A stretch of 64,000 bases of DNA from Earliella scabrosa (GCA_022605405.1 JABYQQ010000029.1:62001-126000), one strand, 5' to 3'; positions 1-13,248 are shown, counted from the first letter of the stretch. Notes: generated by a model not told the origin, from the letters alone. Translations and numbers: made by a program.

Positions 1-3000
1 GCATCCCTGGAGCATTGAGGCTGTTGAGGAACTCAACTGGGAGTTCACTTGCTGGCAGACCGCCATGCCGGCAGTCCTCAGCGCTGTCAGCACTGTGGAA
101 GACCTGTGCGGCACCTGGCAGTCGGTCGAGCATTCGTGCATTCACATCATCAACGTCAGAGTTCCTTGCGCACAAAATAGTGCGGTCTAGGAAGTACTGT
201 GGAGGAGGAGGCTGGGTAGATCCGGCAGGAAGGGGGTAGACGAAGTTCAGAAGAGCGTTGATAGAGTCCACCCTCATCTCGGAAGGGAGAGCAACATCTC
301 CATTGTCGGAGATGTGACGTCCATGTCCAATGTCATCAAGCAGGGCAGCATATGCAGCAGCAGAAGGATCAGATTCAAGCCGCATGTTCTGATGGAGGTG
401 TAGAACTGTAATGTTGCTCCAGAGCGATGACCGTTGGAGCGTGGCACCGACAATCTCCTCGCGTGACCCCTTCGGTATGACTGGTAGTGTTTGCTTGAAG
501 TCGCCTCCGAAAACCACTGTGATCCCTCCAAATGGTTGCTCATTGTCCCGTATGTCACGACATGTTCGGTCGACTGCTTCAGGACCATAACGATGCTGCA
601 TTGTGATCTCGTCCCAGATGATAAGACGGGTGGCTCGAATCAACCCGGCAAGTTGGCTATCCTTCGAAATGGCGCAGGATGAGTCTTCAGTGAGTCCTTC
701 AACGGGTATCTTGAACATAGAGTGTGCTGTCCGCCCATGAGGTAGAAGAAGTGCTGCAATGCCCGAGGATGCAACGCAAAGTACAATATGTGATCCGCCC
801 CGGATGGTGTGACATATTGTCGCATAGAGATACGTCTTTCCGGTGCCTCCTGATCCATTGACAAAAAAGAGCCGTCCGGTGTGGTTATATGTGGACTGCG
901 TGATCTGCTCGAATGCGTACAGCTGATCCCGGTTCAGAGTACCACGCTGAGTCCACCCAAGTGTGCGCTCCTGTTCGACGTCATATGACATCTCTTCCAG
1001 AACGCGGGGATTTGCAAAGTCCCCTCTGCTTGACCAGTCTTGTACAACCACAGGGAGACCGAAGTCCGACAGTTGATGGCCAGACTGTCGGAGAAGATGC
1101 GAGAGAAGGAATAGTCCGTAGTCGTAAATGTTATCATGTGAGGGATAGGGAAGATGAAAGGCTTGACGGAGCCAGTAGGGAAGATCATCGCAGATGTGAT
1201 CACGGAACTCCTCCCAGAGAGCGAGAGGATCTGTCGGACTGCAGTGTACAAGGATAACAGCGAAAAGATCGCGCAACCGCGAGCCGGTATGCATGCAGGA
1301 TGCGTCTGCAAGACACTGTCGCCATTCGTGATCGTCCTCCAGCAGGCCACGGGCAATACAGGCACTCCGGAAGGTGGGATACCGGATGCCGTGAAATGTG
1401 CGTATGTCCTCGAAACATGTTGGCCCTAGTAGACCTACTATAAGTGCCGTTCTCAACTCCGAGTCTAGTAGCAAACAGCACACACCTTTCACAATAGTCA
1501 GTAGCATACGCAAGTAGAACCGCTCTCCTGCTGTAGGAGGTACAAGATACATTCGTCCAACCGCCTTCCCTTGTTTCCGGATGGTCCATCGCTTGTGAGG
1601 GTCCCAGACAAAGTGATGTGGAAATTCGGGATAGGTGTGAGCACGAGCCAACTCGCCGACTTCTCCGGGTGCAGAATTAGCAACAAAGAACGCAGTCAAT
1701 GTAGTATGTTCATTCTGTGCCCGTGTCACCACTCCATGCAATGTTTCCGAGTCTGGATCGAACGAAATGATGTTCTGGCCAGGAAGATGAACCTGCAATT
1801 ATGTCCGAGTATGAGTACAAATACTTGCTACTGTTTCTGGCAAACATCACATACCTGTAGACGAACAACAGGGGGAGACCGTCCATGGAGCTCGAAGTGG
1901 AAGAGTCGAGAGGCAGCCTCGGGTGCACAGACATAGCGTGAATCAAGGTACATCTTGGTTTCGTCCTTCTGAACCTCGAGAGTCGTGCGATCATGCCCCT
2001 TGTGGATGTACTTGTTGATGTATTTTACTGTGGCAAATGATGTCGCACATTCCACATTGATGTGACACTCGTAGCGAGCAAGTAGGTAGGGGTTGTATGG
2101 GATGATCCACCGGTTATCGATGAATACTCCGTTCTTCTCATATGAGCGACCATCATCAGGGCGGCAGTATAGCGGATATCCATCGTCGTCCATGGTTGTG
2201 TATGGCTGAAATGAACGTGGAAACCGCTTTGAGCATTTGCCATTGACCATGCACGGAGCCTTCGTGTCGAGAACACCACAGGGACCATGGACCATGTGCT
2301 TCATCACCAGTTCGAAGAGACGGGGCTCAGTGACCGGATCTGGCCAGTATGCGCGGATACAAGCGTCAATTTCTGCCGCATTGTGAAGCTTGTCGTCAGG
2401 CTTCATCATGAAGAGCGAATGCACATGGGGCAATCCACGCTTCTGCCACTCGTCCGAGTATACATATGCGGAGACGGCTCCGAGAACACGATTCTCGATG
2501 ATGTCATGGAATATCGCCTTCTGCTTCATGTGAAACACACGAGCGATGAGATCAGGACGGTCCGACGGTGTCTGGCCCGGATGAAGCTCGGCCTTGATTT
2601 CTGCCCAGTTTGCATTGCAGGTGATGGTTATGAAGAAGTCGATGGATTTCTCCTCGCGGCATATTGCCAGAGCGTCCTGGCACTGCTCGTGCCAATGGCG
2701 CGAGCCGCCTTGGAATGTAGAGGGAAGGATGATGCGCTGGCCGAGCTGGTTGAGGTCGACATCGCCGTGATAGCCATCGCTCGCAGCGATATCCTGTAGT
2801 CCAGAGTATAGTTCGGCGCGAATCTTCTTCTGATTGCTTCTAAGATAGTTGATACGATTCTGTTCCGCCGACGCCCAAACATCAACAATGAACTGCTGAA
2901 AGAGACGTCCGCCGTAATGTAAGGATGAGAACTCGGAAGCACGAAGATGGAGTTGGTACGCATAGTACCGTGTCTGGGACACAGTAGTGTAAGCCTCTCG

Positions 3001-4620
3001 CTCATGGCCTGGTCGTGTAGAGTGCGATGATGAGGGTTTGTTGAGAGGAATGTTCGGATGCCAGCCATGAGTGCCGTATGGAAAGAACAGGACATAATGG
3101 AGACAGGCATATGCAGGATGGAGTTCGCTGATTCGCTCAAGAGATCCGGACTGTTTCCGCAGTATGATATCGCGAGAATGTTGCACCTCCTCCCCGGTTC
3201 CAGGAAGGATTATGGCAATCTCGTTCGACGTGGGCAAGTTATAGCGGCGGCGGTCACTAGAGGGATCAAAGCGTAGACAGAGGACCATGTCGTCTCTGCT
3301 TGATTGCGAGAGAATCTCGTAAGCGTGCTTGTAGATCGACGTGTACTGATGATGAGTGAGGAGCATGTCTTGTAAACCATGCAGAGTCGCCAATGACAAG
3401 TCTGGATTGGAGGAGGAACGCGTACATAGTGCATCACTCGGATCGTAGATGTATAGCTGCGCATATGACGGTGTTTCACCCACAGGGGGGAGCAAGGATC
3501 CTGCAAGGTGATGCAACTCGCCGCATATGCGAAAGACGTATGGACCGCGACCATTGTTGACCTTCTCATCGATCCTGGTACCAAGTGAGATGAAGGAGAG
3601 AGCAGCATTGTAACGACGGATGTGAAGACGGAACTCGACCGAGTCAGAGTCTTGGCTCGTCAAGAGGCGGAGGAGTAGCGGTGGGGGTGGCGGGATAGAC
3701 GCAAGCTGGACCTGGCCTTGATCGCAGCATGTCGAAAACCGGGGATGAATGGCAGACGACCGCGCGAGACGTTCATCAAGCCAGTGGAGGGCACCACACA
3801 ATGCACATGGAATCGTCATATGCCCAAGAGAGTGCGTCCTCACGGCGTGCTCCAGATAAGTACGCCGACCTGCGGAGCGCGTGACGGTGAATGTGAGTCA
3901 GTCATTGAACGGAACGGACCACGAATCATTATGCGCGTACCGGAGCCTGTGCGTCTTGACTGCTCAGCTGCGGGACCTGTAAAAAGGAATCAGCTTAATA
4001 AAGGATAAGACTGGTATGCTACATACCGCCTTGAGAGGCCAACGCAGCATTAGAGGTGCCGACGTCACGGTCAGGTTGTGCCTGACAATATGCGGCATGA
4101 ACGGGACAGCGAGTGGGTTGGTGAGTGAGAGAGCTCACATTTCCGGCTTCTTGACGAGTCCTCTCTCGGGCTCGTCGTTCGCGCTGACTGATTTGGCGAC
4201 GTGTCAGACCCTGGGTCTGCCACGGACGCGGAAGTGGAGAGGCGCGCTAGGACATTGTGAACAACCACAGTCGCTTATAAGCAGATGACTCAGTATAGGC
4301 TTACCGGCCGTCGAGTGTTATTGCTAACTTCAGGAAATGGGGCTCTCTTGGAGGAGTGGGGACGTAGTTCATGAGGGGTAGCGTGTGGCTCATTCTCCTT
4401 GTCGTTGCTATGAGCGGACGTCCGGGATGGACTCGGAGGGCTCGGAGAAGCGGCCCGGTGATGAATCATGGCCGCATCGGAGTCTTCACGGGACTTGTGA
4501 TCTTTTTGTCGGACCTGTTCCTGCTCAATGTGTGCAGCCTGGTATCGATCAGGCTCGTCTTGAAGTGCATGACGGAGACGGCGTTCTCTAGAGCTTGAGG
4601 AGTTGCGGGAGATCAGAAAA
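1..4620 (-). CDS. Helitron Rep/helicase transposase, 3' end cut by window edge
   Basis: Rolling-circle transposase with a replication-initiator (HUH) nuclease followed by a Pif1-type helicase. Read on the minus strand. The HUH motif is in RGLPHVHSLF (near 2440), followed by the two-Tyr region YINKYIHKG (near 2010). The helicase Walker A motif is GSGGTGKT (near 845) and the Walker B-like segment is LIIWDE (near 620). The frame is open to base 1, so the helicase C-terminus lies outside. Introns I can place: 1426-1485 (60 bp, in frame and stop-free, so its removal is inferred from family continuity VKG-PTCFED), 1793-1854, 3870-3940, 3977-4026. Further 5' exons, rich in Arg/Glu (for example RQISQRERRARERTRQEAGN), carry the gene to about 4,620 and perhaps 4,804. 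Exact start uncertain. No frameshift was found in the parts read, so the copy may be intact. Element ends were not identified. Confidence 0.9.
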
Positions 4621-4804
4621 GCTCAGCGAGGTCAATCGAGAATGGAGAGGCACTTACGCAGCACGGGTATGAACCATAGAAGCACGGCTGAACTCGATCC
4701 GTATGAATGAGCTGACCAGGGTGATGAGCGTCCGGAGGCTTTGAGGGACAACGATATGGGAAGCAGCTGGTGGCAGGTTGGCGGCTGGCTTCGGACACGT
4801 TCAA

Positions 4805-7325
4805 TGGGCACAGGCGCTCATGAGATTAGATAAATAGATATACCGCTTACGGGCTCCACATAGCATGGCCACGTAGCTTGTTACTCTGTCTACTAATGCA
4901 TGATCAGAAACATCCTGTGTGTTGCACAGTGATTCAGAGAGACATATGTGTTCGACGTATATAACGGTATGAGCAGAACTTGGATATCTGGGGCTGAGCG
5001 CGTCTAGAAAGTGATTGCCGTGATGTTGCCGTGATGGCCGAGTCAATCTGGATAACGAAGACCTCCCTATACAAGAGACCTCGAGACAGGTACGTCCGTG
5101 TTGACCACTCTCGATATATGAGCGCGGCAATCTCTCAGCGTCGACACTGGAGCGCCGGGGTGCAACGGAAAACCGAGCTCGTGAGACGGCCCATCAGGTG
5201 AGACTGAGCCTTTTTATAATATAGATTGTATCCTACTAAGCTAGATAGTTCTACTGTATTCCGGAACAAATGAGTCTGACTCAGAGGAAGTCAGAGAGTG
5301 TTCTGCATATGTCTGGAAGGTAATAGTACATTCCATATGAGTCAAAGTATGATACGAGTCATGTCTTGATTATTCGAGGGAGTATCGAGTCTATTCTAGA
5401 GTACAGTATGCGTGACACGGCGTAAGGAGTAAGAGATCCACAACACCCCTGATCCGCTGTGCTCATCCACTTGTCAAGACGTGTATCAACACAGTTCTTA
5501 CACCCGACTCTTTCCTAGCTCATTAAACTTCAAGTGCTCCCTCCTCGTGTAAGGACCGCCGGTGCATTGCGACACAGCCGGTCACGAAGACTCTCATTGT
5601 GCTTCCCTTCTCCTCTGCTTCCCAAGCACAGCCCACTGGCCTCGGTAGGGTGCCCACACATCGGTATGGTGCAGTACGCGAGGCCGAAACTTGCTCTCGG
5701 CGTCATCCGGAATTGACAGCTCATGAAGTCGAAGCTGGAGGATGTTTCGTTGATGGAGGCCCTATAACCATGTTACAGAGGTTTTGCGAAGCCCCCAAAA
5801 CCTTCTCAGTCACCTCGCGCGATCAAACGTGCGGCCTGCCGGTAGTTCTTCCTATTCTCGCACCGGCGTTACTACTCTCGGCCTTCCCACTCTCACAACC
5901 CGGGCATCGTGAATTTGGAAACAGCATGCTCACGACTAGGAGCATCACGAGTCGTTGTGCCCCCGAAACGTGTTCGGAATTGACACATTTCAACGACGGT
6001 GCGCTTGCGACATATTTCACGTGTCTTCACACTCGAAGAGCTCTGAGCCTTGACACATTACTAGTATGCTATCGGGCCCTCTTCGTGTGTCGCTCCCCAC
6101 CAGTGTCGGCTATGCTCCCTCATAACCTCGTATTCACACTCAATCACGTTGTTGATACACGACGAGAAAGAATCTATACGAAAAGAGCGGTTTATGACCT
6201 GAAGACTTGAGATGACGTCTCTTTGTCGGATACCCTGTTTGCTCACAATTCATATTGTGGCAGAGGACGCAAGACCCGACCACGTGTTGGGTCTTCACAC
6301 ATGCCACAGCGACCGTGAATGGCGTTTGGGGATCCCCCCCAAATATCGAGACAGGGTAAGAAGTTTGTATTGTTGATGACACTCGTTCTGGCCGCCGTAC
6401 AGAGAAGTCGAATCCACTTGCATGAACTTCGGCATACAATACACCGGCGCCCTTCCAATGAAGAGTCGCCCCAGTGAGCTCTCCATTCAAAGGGACTGTT
6501 GATCCTTGCAACGCGCCTTCCTCCGCTCTCGGTCTCGGCATCGCGGTCGACTGTTCTAGCGTTGGTCTTCCGATAAGAAACTCGGGCCGCGTAGGCGGCC
6601 TTCTGTAACGTTAGGGCGTGTCTAGTAAACTTTGTTGAGTACCACCCGCATCTGGAAGACATCCGACAACTCACGGAACTTATGCGGGCGCGGATTGCAC
6701 GGCGCTTCCCCCGGGCCGGGCATACCACCGTACAACGGCGCGACTACAACGACATATGACCGGTCATTCGAGGGGACTGCGACCTCGGTGCTGCACGCGA
6801 CTGCCGTCGTAGCAGTCCATCGCGCCAGTGTGTTGTTGGTGTTCTAGTATGCCAGCCGTGCGCCGTTGCGCCACCAAGTGGGTGCAGGTCGTCCTTGTCA
6901 ATGCTGCAGCTGTCCACGGTGAGAGCGATGACACGACGGACGTAAAGGACATCCTGAGTCGTGGTAGTATGACGAGCAGGCTTGCGTCGTTATGGTCTAC
7001 TGCAAATGTCAGATACACACCAATAGGCACGGATTGAAAGCTCACATCTCACACCTCACGTATATGGGTATTCTCCGTATCTCGGCCTCTCCCACATCAC
7101 AACGCATAATGCAGTGCCCAGACCCGCTTCGCGACCTCTCGTGACCCCTGTAGACTCTGATCGGATACTCGTCCGTCCGCTTCTAGCCTCGCGGTACATG
7201 CACATACCGCACACGATCTCGTCTTCACATCAACCCCTTGTACGTGTTTCATGTTCACGACACATGCGTAAGTGTGTCCCCTGCAGGACCCTGCCTGTGA
7301 TGTCAGTGAAGGATGCTAGAGAAGC
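4805..7325. other. Stretch without supported gene; possible Helitron 5' flank and decayed sequence
   Basis: Open frames here are short and lack splice-consistent extensions or recognisable motifs. The left part is AT-richer (around 5,200-5,450) and may contain the 5' end of the Helitron, which I could not delimit. The part from about 7,030 to 7,330 shares scattered similarity with 10,690-10,900 and 43,770-43,960, the segments lying just downstream of the intact F-box genes, so it belongs to an eroded copy of that duplicated unit. Confidence 0.4.
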
Positions 7326-7935
7326 TCAAAGTCGTAGCACAGGAGCCCAACTCACCGTGTCGTGTCCTCTCATAGCGAGGAAGGCCAGGAAGCATGGAAC
7401 GGCTCCTAACCGTCGACGGCCGCGCGAACATTCATGAGCCACGCGTCCGTTGCGGATGCAGCGTACGGTCAAGCTCCGCGCAGACCAGCTCCGCCCGTAG
7501 ACCTCCGCGAGCACTTCCAGCTCGAGCGCCGAATCGTACCCAACGATCATGTTTGCGCAAGAGAGCGCAGTGAGTGTCTCACGTAGGGCGGCGGAGGTTG
7601 ATGCCGAGCGTGGCGAGGAGGAGGCTGTCTTTAGAGGAGAATGCAGGCCTGAGTGTCCGTTGCGGACCTTGCGGTAGTATTCCTCCTGTAGCCTAATAGT
7701 AGGCTCTCCCGGACGCGTATGAAGAGTGTGAGGGTGCCACCCTGAGTACGGCCAATGGCGCGATGCAGCGTGCGGGGTATGAGCGCCCCTGACGTCTCTT
7801 GGTTGCTTCAGCAAAGTCTGGGCGCATGCTGATGAGCTGGATGGGGAGCGGCCCAATGGTGTCTTGGCTAAGCTGGAGAATCAACTGATAGGAATCGCAA
7901 TTCATCACTGTTCGCGACAACTGTCTTATCACATC
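7326..7935 (-). pseudogene. Eroded F-box gene copy (third copy of the 11-12.6 kb gene)
   Basis: The minus strand keeps recognisable pieces of the C-terminal half of the F-box family found intact at 10,970-12,634 and 44,178-45,860. The segment IVGYDSALELEVLAEVYG corresponds to IIGYDSALEPDVLAEVYG and IVGYDSALELDVLAEVYG in those copies. The pieces lie in different frames, the F-box N-terminus is missing, and a large internal deletion has removed much of the middle. DNA on both sides (7,030-7,330 and 7,950-8,500) also matches the flanks of the intact copy, so this is a decayed segmental duplicate rather than an independent gene. Confidence 0.75.
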
Positions 7936-7949
7936 TGAATCCTACAGCC

Positions 7950-8520
7950 ATGAGTGCGAGTACATTGCCTAGTTCAAAATGGAACCTACTTTCACGCTCA
8001 AGTCATGAAACAAGATGTCATTCGCTTCCCTCGACTGACAGCCAGGGACGGTACTTTCTTGACGTCATCATGAGTGCCAAGGGCGCCGTCTCTGACGGGC
8101 CAGAAGAACATTCCCAATATCCTCACGATGTTTGCTGGAGCAACGAGCTCGTCTTAAATGCTTTTGTCAACGAATTTGATGTCTACATCCATTGCCTAAT
8201 CATATGGGTCCCGATTCTCAGGCGTCACCGTGGCCATGGCACGCCAGGACCACGCCGAATGGGACGCGAGAAGCGGAAATCTAAGCCGACGCTGTATGAG
8301 ACAGCGTGAAAAATCGCAATCTCAAATAGACTTACTTGACTCGGGGTCTTGCCTGGAAATTCTTACTTCTCGTGCGGTGCAGGCTCTATTGCTAGCTCAT
8401 CGGCAAGTCAGTTCAAGTTCAACGTAGAACCTCCCCGGAGTACCACCACGAGACAAACAAGGCCAAACTACCGCCAGGCGCTGGTGACGCAATCGCACAT
8501 TTGGCCTCCTCTCCCACTAT
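7950..8520. repeat. Diverged duplicate of the 12.7-13.25 kb F-box upstream region
   Basis: Blocks such as CGATGTTTGCTGGAGCAACG (near 8,120) match CGATGTTTGCTAGAACAACG near 12,870. The GTCAGTTCAAGTT block near 8,405 matches one near 13,170. Order and orientation are kept, which supports one duplication that included the F-box gene and its 5' flank. No intact reading frame is kept in this copy. Confidence 0.7.
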
Positions 8521-9700
8521 TCAACACTAGTCAATCCTTACGCGCATTGCCGCAAACCCTCGCTATACACGGCCTTAGTCAGGAGACTGGTGAGCTCTAG
8601 AATGTAGACACTTGCGTGGCTCTCACCGGTCACCATCCGTCTTCAGCGTTTTCGATTGAAGCCACTGTACTGCAGATGATACGCAGCGAAGTCCCAACGC
8701 GCCAGACACGCTGTTGATGGGAAGTTCGGGCAGAACTCAGTGCGTCATCATCACGAGTGGAGTTGACATCTCATTTTATATCTATGTACGGTACGCTCAT
8801 TGCCACAGACTTTAAGAAATGTCTTCTCGTGGCCGGACCGTGTCGATGCGACCTTCAAACCGCGTGAGCTCCATCGTTCTTGTGTTCGCGAATACTCCTG
8901 ACGCTCCCATCCGCTTTTCTCAGTTATTTGATCGCCCGCAGGTTGATTGACCTATGCATGTTGTATTGGAGATTCAGATTCTACTAGAGGATTATCGCAT
9001 CCTCGTCTTCCATGTCACGCTGCCACCCCTCGAGCTTAGACTGCACTGCTCGTTGGGATGAGATGCCCCTCCTCATTCAACATGACCGACACACAGATAT
9101 TGCGGCATTGCGTTAGATCAGAGGTAAGAACTCGCATCCTGATCCCACATGCAGATATCTCATTGTCGCATGCCAGATGCCTTTCCACAGTACCAACACG
9201 ATCCCGGGTATTCACTGAGGTCAAAGCCGACTTCACGACAATCCCTTGCACCTTCCTCTCTGTGTCAATCATTCGCTTCTGTGTGCGTCTACTCCGTTCT
9301 AGCCACTCTCTCCAGCGAACCCGCCTTCTCTAGTGATCGGACTGACGCAAAAGGCCTTCGTAGGACGTCTACCTAGACGTGAAGCAAGACGATCGATCCC
9401 TCACGCGCTTCAGTTCAATATCTACGACCACCAAAGATCGTTCTCTCCTCGCATATGTTACGGGTCACGCACATCGTCAATGACTACAGCCTCAGCTGAC
9501 TCTGGTCTCCGAGATCAGATCATGACGCAGTCGCTCCGCCCGCCCGTGCAGAACTCGGAGCATGCGCAGCTCATGCTCCACCTCGTCGACAAGCTCGGGC
9601 CTCGCAAGGAAGTACTCGTGAACATCCAAACCGCCAGTCAGAACCAGGCCGCATGCCACCCTTCCGGGAGCCTCCCCTCATGAAAGCCCCATTCTATTCG
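8521..9700. other. No supported gene
   Basis: Only short overlapping open frames are present on both strands, none with a recognisable motif or a convincing chain of splice sites. The plus-strand frame at 9,481-9,683 is open and starts with ATG but resembles nothing I know. Confidence 0.4.
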
Positions 9701-9719
9701 AAGGCAGTTGGCTCTCGTC

Positions 9720-10950
9720 TTCCTAAGGATCTTGGCCGCAAGAGGACCCACGCGGGCGCGTGGTCTCACCACAGCGCCGTCTACCACTACCACGTCTCTC
9801 GTCCAACTTCTCGACGCCCCGGCGAGCGGAGCTAGCGTTCGGTGGTGGCGAGCAGAACAGGAGCTCGAGGGCGACCTCACTTCGCGTCCACGAGATGCTG
9901 TACGTTTGCTTCGGGAGACTGACCAGGTGCGGGAGGGCTTGCAAGATGTAGAAGAGGCGGAGGCCAAGGCCGAGCTTCTGGATCATGGGCAACAGGAGAA
10001 CTCCGGCGACTGGGACATCGACTCGCCGAGCACGCCTGAAGCCCGCCTTCTTCTGCCTTTGAAGCGAAAACGATCCGCATCCCCTTCCAGGACCCGAGGC
10101 AAGACAGGACGTCCATCTTCGTCTTCTGAATCACATCCTAGGGGCAGTGTTGGTGCGACAGCAGTGCTGACAGGTAGTACGTCTTCGGCTTCCATCGACA
10201 TAATGAACTCGGACTGACCTGTGGAGCTGTAGAACACAGTGCACTAGAATCCGGAAGAAGCGCGACTCATGATGCATGATGTGCCACGTCGACTAGCTCG
10301 ATGTCTTCAACGAGATACTCTCGAGCATTTGCGACGTCATCGATCCGTCGGTAACGGGGTGGGCCACTGTGACGCGCCCCTCCTGCCGCTGCTTCCCCGT
10401 CCTTCCCCGTGCGTCCCTCGTACACCTATGATGGCTATGTCTAGCGCTTGTTCTAGGACCGGCCAGACGACATGCACCCATGTCGAGTCCTTCAAGTTCA
10501 AGTTCAAGTGGTCCCGGGGCCCGTGTGCGTCTCTCTCGTCCACGTCCAAACTCTCGGCGCTCCGAACAGCGATTCGTATCCCACAGGCCATACGCCTACG
10601 ATCAGGGGCGATGAACCGAACCTATGGGGCCTCTGGAACGATGTAGTGAGGCCTGTGTCCGGCCGTCAAGACTCAAAACACCTCACCCTTCAGGAACGCA
10701 TCCACATCTCTATATCTCTGGTCTTCCTCTCCTCGCTTGTCTATCTCGCATATCGCGACCCTCATCCGAGACCTCGCCACGATGCGCTCCATGAACTTTC
10801 TCGAAATACATATCTCTTTGCTTTTCGCCGCAGGTATACCCATATCACAACCACTCAATGACGACATGCGGTTCCCGGGCGCAACTCCTACCTACGAATC
10901 CAGTCAGCGATCTGTCAGGGAAGCTCAGCGCCACTTTCGAAGGAGGCCAA
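9720..10950. repeat. Duplicated anonymous segment, copy 1 (pairs with about 42,740-43,960)
   Basis: Similar blocks recur in the same order near 42,770-43,900: GTGGCGAGCAG, GGCAACAGGAGAA against GCCACAGGAGAA, GCACTGCTGACAGGT against GCAGTGCTGACAGGT, and GCTTCCCCGTC. The plus-strand frame at 9,708-10,217 is open for about 169 codons and is rich in charged residues (LLPLKRKRSASPSRTRGK), but has no ATG until its last residues. The minus strand also has an open frame here, with an acidic run shared between the two copies. I therefore do not assign a coding strand. Confidence 0.6.
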
Positions 10951-10969
10951 CTCACCAGAACGTTTCATC

Positions 10970-12634
10970 TCACGGCCACGATGGCCAGCAAGCGTGGAAC
11001 GGCTCCTTGCCGTCAAAAGCGACCGGGATATCCATGAGCCACGCGTCCGTCGCCGACGCAGAATACGAGGCCGTGTCGAGCTTCGCGCAGACCAGCTCCC
11101 CGACGAACGCTTCGAGCCCGTACACCTCCGCAAGCACGTCCGGCTCCAGCGCCGAGTCGTAGCCGATGATGACCCGTCGGATCGGGTGCGTCTGCGCACG
11201 GGAGACGAGGAGCGCGGTGAGCGGCCGGACGTGTCTCATGTAGGGCGGGAGGTTGATGCAGAGCGTGTCGAGGAGGGGGCAAGCCATCGCGGAGGATGCT
11301 TCGCCGTCGAGCCCGAGGAATCCAGTGAGAGGGTCGAGGAGAGAGCCAATCTCCTCGAATGAGCGTGGGTCGTGCATGTGTGCGGGCTGGCCTATGACGA
11401 GCCGCTTGAGATTGGGGAAGGACCGCAACGGGAGGGGCTGCCTACGTCCTGGGCGGTAGTCCTCCTCGTGCAGCCTGATCCATAGCTCTTGTACGCTGAC
11501 GGGAGGAATGATCATATACATGCTTTGTGATTTTGTCCAGGAGACAACGTTACCGACTCTATCAGATGACCACGAGAGTGTCATGGAGCCATGAGACGAC
11601 GGTGAGGCAAGTTGCGTGATGCAGCGTGCGGGGGATGGAAGCCATAGGCGCATCTTGGTCGCATCAGCGAAGCCTGGGCGCAAGCTGATGAGCTGGGCTG
11701 GGTTCAGCACCGTGGGGTCCTGGCGGAAGGGGTAGATGTCGCTGAGGAAGTGAATATGGCACCCAACGGGGGTGGCAATAGCTCCAAGCAACACTTCGCT
11801 TATAGCTACCATGTTATCATGTTCGTCTCCGATGGTAAACCAACGGAGTGCACGCAATTCAACAGTGCTCCGCCAACCTGCTTCCACAGGATGCCGGAGG
11901 GCCGATGATCCTGTATCGACGACAGAGAGTTCTTCCAACTTGGGAGTGTGGGTGAGAAACATAAGGAGGTCGTGCAAGCTCCAAAGGTCTTCTACAGGAA
12001 GATGCGCTGTGTTGTGAACGACGAATTGGGTGAGTGATTCGTGGGTATGAATGGGACGGCGGACAAGTACAACGATGTCAATTTCGCGCCAAGCCCAGCG
12101 AAGAGTGTGACCTGTTTCCATTGGTCCTCCTAACCTGTCTGCCCATACGTCGAGCTCAATCTTGCAGCGTTCGAGCTGCGGGAAGGGGGTCGTTTGCAGC
12201 ATCTTCAGAAGTTCTTCGGTCGGGTCGAACGTTGATTCAGCACCTGAGAAGTCGTTGATGTGTACTTCCTTGACACGGTCGCAGAGGGATACATAGGCGT
12301 CCTTCACTCTTGACGAGAAGGTGCTCCGTGATGGGATCGAAAGCATCAGCGGCAGTTCTGCGCTACGCGAGACGATTTGACGTTCGAGATGCCATTCCTG
12401 AGTCAAGTGGGTCCACAGCAGAGGAGTGGAATGGGTCAGCCACCTCCACAGTCTACACACCCCTGATGTTGCGATCAGGAGATCGAGACGGAGGGTCATA
12501 CAGGGCCACGGCGGTGGGACATGACCACTCGTTCCCGGATCGACGTCTTGACAAGTCAAGATGAATATGCGTGTCAATAGTTCCAGAGGTATGCGATGTA
12601 TGGAGAGACTCGAGTTGTGCATTGTATGAACCAA
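10970..12634 (-). CDS. F-box/LRR-like protein, copy A
   Basis: Open frame of about 550 codons. The N-terminal F-box helix is IHRIPLELLTRIFILTCQ, followed by a Trp-rich turn (VCRLWRWL, TPLLWTHL) and a long C-terminal region of weak leucine-rich periodicity. This is the usual plan of the large Agaricomycete F-box family, whose members are thought to act as substrate adaptors of SCF ubiquitin ligases. The frame opens on TTG; the first in-frame ATG is MHNSSLS. An acceptor TAG just upstream gives LSALDALFRHGSS in frame, and a separate ATG exon at about 12,806-13,008 (MASLSGSPWDHD, ending at a GTAAGT donor) probably belongs to this gene, but the two do not join in phase without another small exon. 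Close paralog of the gene at 44,178-45,860; the transposon inserted just upstream of its promoter. Confidence 0.85.
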   Translation of the reverse strand: MVHTMHNSSLSIHRIPLELLTRIFILTCQDVDPGTSGHVPPPWPCMTLRLDLLIATSGVCRLWRWLTHSTPLLWTHLTQEWHLERQIVSRSAELPLMLSIPSRSTFSSRVKDAYVSLCDRVKEVHINDFSGAESTFDPTEELLKMLQTTPFPQLERCKIELDVWADRLGGPMETGHTLRWAWREIDIVVLVRRPIHTHESLTQFVVHNTAHLPVEDLWSLHDLLMFLTHTPKLEELSVVDTGSSALRHPVEAGWRSTVELRALRWFTIGDEHDNMVAISEVLLGAIATPVGCHIHFLSDIYPFRQDPTVLNPAQLISLRPGFADATKMRLWLPSPARCITQLASPSSHGSMTLSWSSDRVGNVVSWTKSQSMYMIIPPVSVQELWIRLHEEDYRPGRRQPLPLRSFPNLKRLVIGQPAHMHDPRSFEEIGSLLDPLTGFLGLDGEASSAMACPLLDTLCINLPPYMRHVRPLTALLVSRAQTHPIRRVIIGYDSALEPDVLAEVYGLEAFVGELVCAKLDTASYSASATDAWLMDIPVAFDGKEPFHACWPSWP

Positions 12635-13248
12635 GCTAGATCCATGGCGAAAGAGCGCGTCGAGGGCGCTCAGCTACAATGGCGTCAGTATGCCATGGGT
12701 GCAAGTGTCTCAATTCAACTGAGGACCTACGTTTACGCTCAAGTCAAGAAAGTGTGAGTTACTTCGATAGACGCTAGTTTGGCAAAGGATCATGGTACTT
12801 ACTTGATGTCATCAGGCTGGTCACTGCTAAAGGCGGCTCTGACGCGGAGGAATGTTCCCGGTATATTCCTGACGATGTTTGCTAGAACAACGAGCTCGTT
12901 GGAAGTATTTGACTCGACAGATTTGCTGTCTATGTCCATTGCCCAATCATCATCTGTGTCGGAACAACGGGCGTCATGGTCCCATGGAGAGCCACTCAGA
13001 GAAGCCATGTCTCGAGCGGAAGTCTAGTATGCCGACGGCTGTATAAGATAGCGTGAACAAACGAAACTTCCGCCAGTAATAGACTGACTTAAATCTGTGT
13101 CCTCCGTGGAAATGCTTGTGCGGTGCCTCTAGATCTATTGCGAGCTGCGGCTCATCGATGCATCGTCAAGTCAGTTCAAGTTGACAGAACCAGGTTGACC
13201 TACCACGCGCCAAGCAAAGACAAACAACCTTCAAGCGCTAACTCAGAT

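Noticed and set aside
9708..10217. 169-codon plus-strand gene
   Set aside because: The frame has no ATG before its last residues, and the duplicate at 42.7-43.2 kb does not preserve it. The opposite strand is equally open.
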